Assembly (NCBI RefSeq): GCF_001540865.1
Contig: NC_033621.1
Location: 14,936,277 to 15,000,276, forward strand
Length of the DNA: 64,000 nt
Direction of reading: 5' to 3'
Source of the DNA: Ananas comosus
Lineage: Eukaryota; Streptophyta; Magnoliopsida; Poales; Bromeliaceae
Each line of letters starts with the position of its first letter. Within the stretch, counting starts at the first letter, position 1. The position numbers were made by a program, and so were the translations under genes. Below, in pieces: positions 10,481 to 21,195 of this stretch. The notes below the pieces were generated by a model. The model was not told the origin of the DNA. It saw only the letters and a list, made by a program, of their open reading frames with translations, and made no database searches.

Positions 10481-11418
10481 ACAGTAGAGTGTAGACTGTT
10501 TCATACTGTCGGGTGCCGTCGCGGTTGACGGTGGATCCAGATTTCTATATCTTGCATTAGATTGTGCCAAGGGCATGTGAATTTTGTAGTTAGATCAGTT
10601 TGACCTTGTTACTTTGACTATAGTTTGTGAGAGCCTGATTGAGCTTGACAGAGACACGCTTGCATGCTCGGTTGGGTTGCGCCCACGAGTGCTGCTCCGG
10701 AGTCTTGTTACGTTGCTTTGCGTTGATGTCGTAGTAGTTCGGTTTGGACATTACTCTCTGCCGCCCGCCCACGAGGTGGTGTGCGGTGTAGTTGGACAGG
10801 CGGGACGGGTGTATCACAGTCCCTAGTGAGATTGGGTGAGTGAGATGCATATTTATATTTACAGATAGTTTGCATTGGTTAGCAATAGTAGAGTGGCATG
10901 TAACTGTAGATTTCTTAGCAGCTTTCCTTACTATCCTTTGTGCATATTTCAGTAGATTTAGTCGGTGAGCCGTTGAGGTCGGTGGCGATACCCACTGAGG
11001 ACTACTTGTTTTATAGTAGTTTTCACACCAAGTTGTTTACACCTTTTTGTAGAGTCTTCGTCTGCGGCTGCTGCTGTTGCTAACTTGGACCGTGGGAAGG
11101 GAGTCGCGAGTTAGATCCCTACTAGTCTTGTAGTTGTGTTACAGGAGGACCATCCAGAGGTAGTTTTTGGGGCTTTCTGTGTACATAATGTTATGTTGTT
11201 TTTGTACTCGCTGGAGTGAGTTGGGTTGTAGACTTTTATATGTACTGGACCCCTTTATGTTAATTATATATTTCCTTCAGTTTAGCAGCTCTATACTTCT
11301 GGTTGTGGCTATGATGTGATTACAGGTATAACTATCTCTTCGTATACACGGAGAACTCCTACGTATACGGCAGGTCTGTTCGCGTGCCCGAGAAAACGTA
11401 TGAATCTAGGGCATGACA

Positions 11419-11860
11419 TTAAGATAAAATATAAAATTTAAATTTTAAGTTTTAAATTTTAAATTTCAAATTTTAATATTTTAAATATTAAATTATAAAT
11501 TGAATTTAAATATTTTAAATACTAAATTTTGAATATTTTAAAATTTAGTTTTAGTAATTAAGATAAAATATAAAATTTTTAAATTTTAAATTTTAACTTT
11601 TAAATTTCAATTTCATTGTATTTTAAAACATTAAATTATAAATGAATTAAAAAAATTCAATATTTAATTTCAAATATTGAAATTTCAATTTCAAATGTTA
11701 AAATTTAAATTTTAAACTTCAACAAATTTATATTTTAAATTTAAATTTATATTTTTAAATATTTAATTTTAACAATTTAGATTTGAAATGAACAATTTTT
11801 AAACTTAAATTTCAAAATTTTACATTTTAAATTTTTAAGTTCAAGTGAAAAAATTGCTAT
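11419..11860. other. A/T-homogeneous DNA
   Basis: Almost entirely A/T, built from taaaattt words and similar to 4211-4589. No gene. Confidence 0.6.
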
Positions 11861-12440
11861 ACCGAGAGAGAAGTGAGAGTGAGAGAGAGAGTGAGGGGGG
11901 GGGGGGGTGCGCCGCTCGAGCCGCTTACCCATGCCGCGCCAGCTCGCGCGCCCGCTGGTGGGGAAAGGAGAGAGAAAGAAAGAGAGAGGGGGGGCGCCCG
12001 CTCTAGCCTCCCACCTACGCCGCGCCCACCCTGCGCGCCCGCACCCGCCTCGCGCGCTCGTGAGTCTGCCTGTAGGGAGAGAGGGAGAGGGAGAGAGAGG
12101 GAAAAGAGAGGGGGGGAGAGGGAAGAGGAGAAAGGGGGAGAGAGAGAGTCTCGTCGCGACCATCGCCGCTCACGCCCGCTCAAGCAGCTGGCCTGTACCG
12201 CGCCCGCCCACTCTGCCATGTGCGCGCGGCCCGCTTGCGCCCCTCGCGCTCCCGTGCCCGCCCGTGCTGCCACTGCACATGACCCGCGGCCGGCGCCCGC
12301 TTGCGCCCATGCCCGCCCATTTTGCCACATGCGCGCGACCCGCGCTCCTCGTGCGCTCACGCTCGCCCGGAGGAGGCTTTGGTGGAACTCCACTGAAGGG
12401 ATCGAAGGGGCGCGAGAGGCAGAGACGGAGGCGCTGAGAA
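11860..12440. repeat. GC-rich low-complexity block
   Basis: A GA tract with a run of 13 G (about 11897-11909) is followed by cgcgcccgc-type words. From about 12190 there are roughly three degenerate 70-bp repeats (cccgcttgcgccc, cccgcccattttgccacatg). It has long open frames on both strands with Arg/Ala/Pro-rich translations and no recognisable domain, so none is annotated as a gene. Confidence 0.55.
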
Positions 12441-13134
12441 GCCAACACGTCGGTCACAGTAGAGCTCATGATTTAATATATCTATAGATTATAGATATCT
12501 ATATCTATATAAGATCCAGGGGCAGTGGGAGTTTTTTTATTTTCCTTCTCTCTCTTCACATGTAGAGAAGAGGATTTAGAGTTTTTTTTAATCCAATTTA
12601 TTTTTTATTACAAAAAATTTAAATGTATAATTATTTATATCTAACTTTTAAATAGTTTAGATTGAATGTATTAAATATAAATTTTAATTTTATAATATTA
12701 TTCATTTAGATATAAATTGTACAATAAAAAATAAAAAAATTGATGGAGTTTAAGTTAATTTTTTATTTTACTAAATTTAGTTACGAAAATCGCATAAAAT
12801 ACACTAATTAAATCTATAAAGCTAAGCGACGCATTCAAATTTTGAAGTCAAAGTATTATTGATTGACTCAAATCTAATATACAGAAAAGCTGGATAATAA
12901 AAATAAAATTTTGCAAACTTGGATAGCTAATTTAAAATGGTTCATAATTCAAAAAAAATTATAAATTTTTACTTTGATTTAAATGTCAAACTTCAATGCA
13001 ATATTTATAATCTCATGAGCGATTAATTTTACATTTAAAATCTTTTGAAATATCTAAAATATGATTAATTGAGTTTTAATTTTAACAATTAGGCTTTCTA
13101 AAATTCATGTAATTTCCTTATATAAAATTACTAA
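12440..13134. other. AT-rich intergenic DNA
   Basis: Nothing recognisable is seen apart from a short ata/tat repeat near 12475-12510. Confidence 0.5.
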
Positions 13135-13419
13135 TTAAAAAAAGGACCAATTGCTTATATACCTCTGAAAAATTTTCGACTTTTTGATTTACCCCACTTA
13201 GAAGGCTAATATTGAAAGTATCTTTTTTACGTTCCAACCTATTTCAAATATACCTCTAGAGTTAAATTCTATAAATGAACTGTTAGCAATAGCTGTTATC
13301 TGTATGAAATTACTATTTTACCCTTTCAAATATATACTTCCACTATCACCGACTTTTCTTATTTGCCCTTAAATTAGGGTTACAAAAAAAATTTTAATTT
13401 TAGTCTTTTCAAATATACC

Positions 13420-16009
13420 TGTAGTGTTCCTGAGCTTTGGATAGGATTGGCTTCAGTATTATAGACTGGTCGACATCTCTGGAGAGTGTCGGACTGAGTC
13501 GGAGTCAATTCTGCACGAATTGGATACAGAATTGGACTCGGCGCACTCAAATAAGCAAAACTGAAGTTTTGCCAGATTCGGGCGCCCAGAACATTGTTAG
13601 GGTCGCCCAGAAACGAGTGTTGAATTTAACTGAAACTGGAAGCCAATTCGGATCCCATGTTCCGGGCGCCCAGAAGTAGGTCCGGAAATTTCACCTCGTG
13701 AATATCGCTTGCTTCGACGCGTGGCAGGGCGGTAGGTGAGTTCCGCCGGTGCCGTTTACGAGCGCAGCACACTGTGGGCGGAGAGTCCGAAGGGCCCGGT
13801 TTGTGCTGTCGGGATGTTCTGGTCGCCCAGAACATGGTTTTGGGCGCCCGGAAATGCCCGTTTCTGCAGGGACAGCAGATTGCAAGCTTTGTTCTTGAGG
13901 TTCATTTGATCCTATTTTTCACCCTATAAATAGCTGAGCAGTGTCCCTGGTGAGCTCTTTTCCTCCTTTCTTCACAGAGAAACCCCTTTTGGCATCTCAA
14001 ACCTCGGATTTGCTTCAAATTGCATCAAATTTCCATTGATCCAGCTTGATGGTGTGCTGATTGTGCAGTTCTTCAGCGTCGACCTCCAGTGTTTTGGCTC
14101 GTGCGTGACGTAGGAAGGTCGGATTTCGACGAAACTTGGTTTGCTGGATTCTAGACTTCTAGAGGAATCCACGAAGCCATGATTCGCAGAATTTGGTGAA
14201 GGTTAACTCAGTCGAACTCAGGTTTTCCTCTGCTGCTGTTGCTGTGGACAGAATTGTAAGTTTTTGAGTTCTTTTTGGGGTGAACTTTGGAAGCAGGGGC
14301 TTTGTGGAGTTGAGTCACGTTCCCCATCACCCAGTACTGGAATTGGGACCCTCTTCACCTGATTTGGAGTTCATTAGGTGAGTTTTGACATTAGAATTGG
14401 GATATTTTAGCTTAAGTGCTGTTTTGCTGAACTTCATCGTCGACTGTTAGTATTTCAGCTCGTACTCGACGTAGGAGCAACGGATTTCGACGAGACTTGA
14501 TTCGTTGGTTTCGGGACTGCGAGAGGAATCCACGAAGTCCTTACTTGTGGATTTTGGTGAAGGTTAGCTTGGTCGAAACCCTTCTCTTCTCTGCTGCTGT
14601 GTATTTGGACTGAATTGTGGATTTTGATGTTGATAGCTTGGAGATAGCTTGATTTTGAGACTCGGACATTTTCAGTCGATCCAGCAGGTTGTGCCGCAGC
14701 CGAGGGAGTTCCGTGCTGCCAGGAATTGCACTAGAGGTGGGTGTATCATCGGTTTCGCTCCTAAGTGCATGTTTAGTCGACGTGTATAGTTCGATTTTTG
14801 TATATCATGCTTTAATTCATCGATTAGCATCTTGAATGTAATATGAATGTAGAAGCATGCTGAAATGAATATTTAAATTATACATGTTGGACTTGAAATT
14901 TGACTTAGGAGAAAACCTGCGTTTTGACCCGTCATATGCTTAAACTACCAGATTTAGCTCTAGGAGCCGTGATTCGATTGTATCGTTGCAGTATCAGTGC
15001 GATGGATATCTGGGGTAGTTTAGAAGGCATTTACGCTCGTGCTGGGGTGCCGAGCTTATTTTTCAGCAGAGTTTAGGCTGTTTCGGGTCGTTGGGTGCCG
15101 TTCGGGTTAGCGGTGGACCCAGATTCTTGTTTTGGTCACAGATTGTGCCGAGGGCACGTGGGTTTGGTTTGTAGACCTGTTTTGACCCTGTTCACTTGAC
15201 TTTGGCTAGTTGGAGCCTGTTTGAGCTCGACAGAGATACGCTGCATACTCGGTTGGGTAGCGCCCACGAGTGCCACTCCGGAGTCAGGCTTTGTGCTTTC
15301 GCGTTGGTGTCGCTCATGCCAGTTGGACTTGCTCTCCACGGACCAGTTAGTGTGGATAGAGCCCGATAGTCGCAACGGGGCAGGGACGGGTGTATTCACA
15401 GTCCCGGGGACGGGTATGCTTACAGTCCCGATTGGATTGGGTCAGATTGGACATTTCCTACAGTTGGTTAGTGTAGAGCATGATAGTGTAGTGATCGATA
15501 GCGGTAGAGTTTATTTCCTGCTTTTCTGACTACTCTTGCTCCCTTCTGTAGACTTAGTGGGTGGACCGATGTTGTTTTGGGCGGTACCCACTGAGGACTA
15601 CTTGTTTTTACAGTAGTTCTCACGCCCAGTTGTTACCCCTGTTTTGCAGAGCCACAGGTTTCGGCTGCTGCGCCTTCCGCGGATCAAGATCGAGGCAAGG
15701 GCGTCGCGAGTTAGAGCCCTACCCGACGTGCTGAGCTAGAGGTGCCCCTACTGCAGGTAGATGTTTTGTTTCGAGTTTATGTACATAGTGGACCTAACTC
15801 GCCAGTGCGAGTAGCTTTGTATTTTGGATTTGGACTATTTATATAAAACTCAGTTGGTTTAGTTTCTGCTTTCTCTAGCAGCTCCCTACTACTGTTCGTA
15901 GTAGTGTTTGATTTACAGGTACAGCTATCGCTTCGTATACAGGGGAAATTTCTTTGTATACGGCGGATCTGTCGGCGTGCCCGGGGAAAGTGTAATCCGG
16001 GGCGTGACA
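13420..16009 (+). mobile_element. First (5') LTR of the gypsy array, 2,590 bp
   Basis: It starts tgtagtgttcctgag and ends ggggcgtgaca, and the primer-binding site follows within 9 bp. U3 carries five gggcgcccagaa-type repeats (13580, 13601, 13664, 13821, 13842) and a TATA box at 13925. The 5-bp word atacc precedes it (13415-13419) and recurs after the last LTR of the array (31009-31013). It resembles the middle LTR at both ends but differs visibly around 13865-14050 and 14625-14720. Confidence 0.93.
13925..13932 (+). promoter_or_regulatory. TATA box of the first LTR
   Basis: The word tataaata lies about 505 bp into the LTR and is conserved at the same place in the middle LTR (21700-21707). 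It is the likely promoter for the genomic RNA of internal unit 1. Confidence 0.7.
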
Positions 16010-16017
16010 GATTAAGT

Positions 16018-16029
16018 TGGTATCAGAGC
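16018..16029 (+). other. Primer-binding site, initiator tRNA-Met type
   Basis: The word tggtatcagagc is the standard plant retroelement complement to the 3' end of initiator tRNA-Met. It sits just inside the first LTR and starts minus-strand synthesis. Confidence 0.95.
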
Positions 16030-16308
16030 TTTGCTGTAGGTCGTGGGGACCTAGAAAACCTAAGTTTGGCAAACCTTAGGGAAGCAAGACGTGAGAGGCG
16101 TAATTTTATTGCGAAAGTCAATGATTATTTGTTTTAACTCCTCTTGGAGTAGAGTGAGTGACTGAAGGAGTTTCTATTTTGGCCTGAGAAATTATGTTGG
16201 CTGCAGACGACATAATTTTGAGGAGAAACAGGGGCCGCCTTCTAGACTTTCGTTTGATTGGGTCGAGAGTGTTTTGTTTTATCTGACCCCGATTTGTTCC
16301 TTTCAGCT

Positions 16309-19300
16309 ATGTATCGTCGCCGAGGCGACCGTCGTTGCGGGAGCGCGCCCAGTTGGCGCGGGATCATGCTGGGCCTTCTGAGAGATCTGAGCAGATGGAG
16401 CAGAGTACTCGGCAGGAGCAGGGTGACAGACTGGAGGCAAGTGCACCCCTGTTGTGGAGCCGAGTGTGCGACCTGAGACTAGCGTACCCCCTGATCTGAG
16501 TCCACAGTTGGCTGCCCTGACTGAGGTGACGAGACAGCAGGGGGAGCTATTGCAGAGGTTGTGTGAGAGGATAGCTCAGCCACCGAGTTCTGTACCGAGG
16601 GCACCAGAGTCGCCAGTTCCACCCCCGACTACTCCAGTGACAGCACCAGCTGCAGCAGTTCCTCCATCGGCAGCAGTTCCAGTAGCGCCAGTTGCGCCTG
16701 CTAGGGGGCCAGTACCGTTGACTGAGGCCGAGCAGGAGCGGTGGACGGAGAGGTTAGCTCGTTTTCGCCGATTTGATCCACCGATCTTCGATGGCAGAGG
16801 CACTGAGGCCTGGATTGTTGAGGGATGGGTCAGTGCGATGGAGAAGTTATTCGAGGATCTGTTCGTTCCAGAGGGGGAGCAGGTACCCCTGGGAGTACAC
16901 TGTCTAGCAGGTGATGCTCATGACTGGTGGCGGAGGACGAGGCGAGACCAGGGGCTAGTGGCGGCGCAGCTGAGTTGGGACGAGTTCTGTGGAATGCTGT
17001 TTGGGATGTTCTTTCCCAACAGTGTGAAGCAGAAGCTCGAGGAGGATTTGAGGAGGCTTCAGCAGGGAGATCGCCCAGTGCAGGAGTACGTTCGGGAGTT
17101 TACTCGACTCCTGAACTGTGTACCATTTGCGGCCAGAGACGAGGCGCACAGAGTATACATGTTCGAGCAGGGGCTGAGACCGGACATCTTCAGGTTAGTG
17201 CGGGCGCAGAGGTCGAGGACCCTGGATGCGTCCATAGAGCAGGCCCTATGGGTGGAGAGAGGTGAGGTGTCGCTGCAGGAGAGGACTCAGGCCGTGGGGC
17301 AGGGTCAGGACAGGAAGCGCCCCTTTCCAGATGACGGAGGGCAGTCGAGCAGCAGACGTCCGCCGAGACCTCCACGATCACGTTCTCAGGGTCGTGGGTC
17401 TTCGGGGCGTCAGCGTTCCAGGGGATCCCGTCAGCAGGGGCAGACTCAGAGGACGCCACAGTGTGTGATCTGCGGGGGACCACACTGGCCTCGGCAGTGC
17501 GAGCAGAGAGAGGGCAGGTGCTACGGATGTGGTCAGCCGGGACACATGAGGGCAGCTTGTCCCCGAGCAGCATCTCCAGCACCGTCATCAGCTTCGGCAC
17601 CACCAGCACCACAGCAGTCTTACGGAGCAGCACCGAGCTACCGCCAGGAGGACAGATCGTCTGTGCCGCGGTCGAGTGAGCGGCGACAGCAGGCTCCGAG
17701 TGGCAGGGTCTATGCAGCTCAGGTGGAGGACTCTTCAGCAGCCGACCGAGTGGTGGCAGGTATCACTTTGATTTCTGGCATTAGAGTTCGCACTCTTTTT
17801 GATACCGGTGCATCGCATTCCTTTGTTAGCCGAGCATTTGCATTGTTGCATGGTCTAGAGTTAGGAGCGTTGTCTCAGGCACGAGAGGTGCAGATCCCCG
17901 ACCATGTCTTGCAGGTTACAGAGTGTTGTTGGTCCTGTCCGGTGCAGTTAGACTCTTGGATCATGCCCGCAGACCTGTTGGTGTTAGGGCAGCTGCAGGA
18001 CTTCGACGTAGTGCTCGGTATGGATTGGCTGGCGCGGTACTATGCTACGATCGACTGTGGAGCGAGGACGGTGACGTTCCGCGAGCCAGGCCAGGAGGAG
18101 TTTACTTTCAGAGGCTGCAGGAGCACGCTGTTTGCCACCTGGATATCTTCGGCGAGGGCTCGACAGATGCTGAGCAGTGGGTGTATCGCTTTCCTAGCGA
18201 CAGTTGTGGAGGTACCTACGGCGGCGCCGAGACTCGAGGACATCCCAGTAGTCCGCGAGTTTTCGGATGTGTTTCCCCCTGAGTTGACGACATTGCCGCC
18301 GGAGAGGGAGATTGAGTTTGTGATTGATGTAGTTCCTGGAACTGCACCAATCTCAAAGGTACCTTACAGGATGGCACCGGCAGAGCTGAGAGAGCTAAAG
18401 GCGCAACTTCAGGATCTGATGGATAGAGGGTTTGTGAGACCCAGTGTGTCGCCTTGGGGAGCGCCGGTGTTATTTGTAAAGAAGAAGGATGGTTCGCTCA
18501 GGTTATGTGTGGATTACCGGGAGCTGAATAAAGTGACCATCAAGAACAAGTATCCTCTGCCGCGCATTGATGATCTATTCGATCAGCTGCAAGGATCTTG
18601 TGTCTTTTCGAAGATTGATCTCCAGTCAGGTTACCACCAGCTGAGGGTGAGGGCCGAGGATGTTCCCAAGACGGCTTTTCGGACTCGGTACGGGCATTAT
18701 GAGTTCACGGTGATGCCTTTTGGATTGACGAATGCCCCTGCCGCATTCATGGATTTGATGAACAGAGTGTTCAAGCCGTTCTTGGATAGGTTTGTGGTAG
18801 TCTTCATCGACGATATCCTGATTTACTCCCGGAGTGATGCTGAGCATGAGGAGCACTTGAGGATTGTGCTACAGCTTCTGCGCGAGAAGAAGTTGTATGC
18901 CAAGTTAAAGAAGTGCGAGTTCTGGCTACGGGAGGTTGCTTTCTTGGGCCACGTGATTTCAGCTGAGGGCGTAGCAGTGGACCCGAAGAAGATTGAGGCG
19001 ATTCGAGATTGGCCTAGACCGACGACGGTTACTGAGGTACGGAGCTTCCTGGGACTGGCAGGATATTACCGTCGGTTTGTGGAAGGCTTTGCGAAGCTTT
19101 CCACACCCCTCACGCGCTTGACGCGGAAGGGGATTCGTTTTGTCTGGAGCGACGACTGTCAGAGGAGCTTTGACGAGTTGAGATTGAGGTTGATGTCGGC
19201 TCCTATCCTTGCCCTTCCTGTTATGGGCGAAGGATTTGTGATCTACAGTGATGCATCGCACAGTGGACTTGGTTGCGTGCTGATGCAGCATGGTAGGGTG

Positions 19301-21148
19301 ATTGCTTATGCTTCACGGCAGTTAAAGGATTATGAGAAGAATTACCCTACGCATGACTTGGAGCTTGCCGCGGTGGTTTTTGCTTTGAAGCTCTGGCGGC
19401 ATTACTTGTACGGCGAGCACTGCGAGATTTTTACTGATCATAAAAGTCTCAAGTATCTGTTCACCCAAAAGGAGTTGAATTTGAGACAGCGCCGGTGGTT
19501 GGAGTTGCTGAAGGATTATGACATCAGTATCCAGTATCATCCCGGCAAGGCGAATGTGGTGGCAGATGCGTTGAGCAGGAAGGCAGTGCAGAGCTTGAGT
19601 ATGTTGATCACTCGGCAGAGACCGTTACTCGAGGAGCTGAGACGGCTGGGACTCGAGGTAGTGTCCCCTGGATTTACTGCGAGATTGATGTCTATGATCT
19701 TGCAGCCCACTCTGTTAGATAGGATTCGAGAGAAACAGAGTGGGGATCCACACTTGTCGAGGATTCGAGAGCAGCTTGAGAGGGGACAGGCCGAGGGCTT
19801 TGTTGTGGACAGTTCGGGAGTACTGCGGTACAGGGACCGACTGTGTGTACCTATGGATTCAGAGATCCGAGAGGACATCTTGAGAGAGGCTCACTGTTCA
19901 CCTTATACGGTTCACCCCGGTGGAACCAAAATGTATAAGGATTTAAAGGCTCAGTTTTGGTGGAATGGAATGAAGAGGGACATTGGTAGATTTGTGGCTC
20001 AGTGTCTGACTTGTCAACAGGTAAAGGCCGAGCATCAGGTACCTGCTGGCAAGCTTCAGAGTCTACCAGTGCCCGAGTGGAAATGGGAGCAGATCACGAT
20101 GGACTTTGTCGTCGGATTGCCGAGAGCACAGGGTGGTTTTGATGCGATTTGGGTGATAGTGGACAGACTGACCAAGTCTGCTCACTTCTTACCAGTGCAG
20201 ACCACTTGGTCCAGAGAGAGACTCGCTCAGTTGTACTTGGATGAGATAGTGAGGTTGCATGGCGTGCCCACTTCGATAGTATCCGACCGGGACCCGAGGT
20301 TCGTATCGCACTTCTGGAGGAGTCTTCAGACGGCCTTGGGCACTCAGTTGCAGTTCAGCACAGCATTTCACCCACAGACAGATGGTCAGTCAGAGCGGAC
20401 CATTCAGACTCTAGAGGACATGCTGAGGGCATGTGTCTTGGACTTTGGAGGAGGGTGGTATCGGCATTTGAGACTGGTTGAGTTTGCGTACAACAACAGC
20501 TATCAAGCGAGCATCCAGATGGCTCCGTTTGAGGCGTTGTATGGACGCAGATGTCGATCCCCTTTGTTTTGGAGTGATGTGGGTGAGAGGAGGACGCTTG
20601 GGCCTGAGATTCTGATTGAGGCTGAGGAAAAGGTAAAAGAGGCGCGACGGCACATATTAGCAGCCCAGAGTCGACAGAGGAGCTATGCTGATACCCGGAG
20701 ACGAGACTTGGAGTTCCAGGTGGGAGATCATGTTTTTCTTAAAGTCTCGCCGTCCAGAGGGATTCGCCGATTTGGTGTACGTGGAAAGCTCAGTCCACGT
20801 TTTGTAGGCCCTTTCGAGGTATTGGAGCGAGTCGGGCCAGTTGCTTACAGGATTGCTCTACCACCACGGCTAGCCGGCATTCATGATGTGTTCCACGTCT
20901 CGGCTTTGAGGAAATATGTGTTCGACCCCTCCCACGTGATCGACTTCACTCCGCTTGAGATTGGCGAGGACCTGAGCTACGAGGAGCGACCGGTGCGGAT
21001 TCTGGCTCGTGAGTCGAGGGAATTGCGCAACCGGGTCATACCCTTTGTAAAGGTGCAGTGGAGTAATCACGAGGAGCGGGAGGCGACTTGGGAGCCGGAG
21101 GCGATGATGAAGGAGTCCTACCCCTACCTGTTTGAGGCCCTGGATTGA
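16309..21148 (+). pseudogene. Gag-Pol of internal unit 1, gag start frame-broken
   Basis: This is a Ty3-gypsy polyprotein of the Tekay/Del chromovirus type. Relative to unit 2 it lacks one base near 16325 and another near 16448, so the Gag initiator ATG at 16309 runs into a stop after about 55 codons. From 16454 to the stop at 21148 the frame is open and carries Gag, two zinc knuckles (from 17462), protease DTGA, reverse transcriptase with FIDD, RNase H, an HHCC and D,D35E integrase, and a C-terminal chromodomain (from about 20990). Bases 16523-19426 match unit 2 except for one noticed difference at 19114. Beyond 19426 the two diverge. The locus could still supply protein if translation began downstream, but the normal start is lost. 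Confidence 0.9.
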
Positions 21149-21183
21149 GGTATGTGTACAGTTTCGCGGACGAAACTTTTTGT

Positions 21184-21195
21184 AGTGGGGGAGGA
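21184..21195 (+). other. Polypurine tract of internal unit 1
   Basis: The word agtgggggagga directly precedes the TG of the middle LTR and primes plus-strand synthesis. The inverted word gtttcgcggacgaaac at 21161-21176 lies just upstream and is conserved in unit 2. Confidence 0.85.

Larger units (their letters stand above)
7007..11418 (+). mobile_element. LTR of the dominant Ty3-gypsy family, split by a solo LTR
   Basis: Starting tgttagaaatacc, this sequence parallels the LTRs at 13420, 21196 and 28988: a U3, a TATA-like box at 7435, the conserved gttggacttggaatttact and aggagaaaa block near 7830, and the tail ending gggcatgaca at 11418. The segment 8011-10480 is a later insertion. Neither an adjacent primer-binding site nor matching flanks (actcg left, ttaag right) is seen. 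It is therefore not a clean solo LTR, and its left boundary is uncertain. Confidence 0.7.

Noticed and set aside
11857..12487. Overlapping 178-, 176- and 204-codon open frames on both strands
   Set aside because: They lie in a GC-rich repeated block, have Arg/Ala/Pro or Ser/Leu-rich translations and no domain. Open frames on both strands over the same bases are expected from this composition.
17190..17633. 147-codon minus-strand frame, also at 24985-25428
   Set aside because: It is an antisense shadow of the gag zinc-knuckle region, repeated only because the two units are near-identical there.
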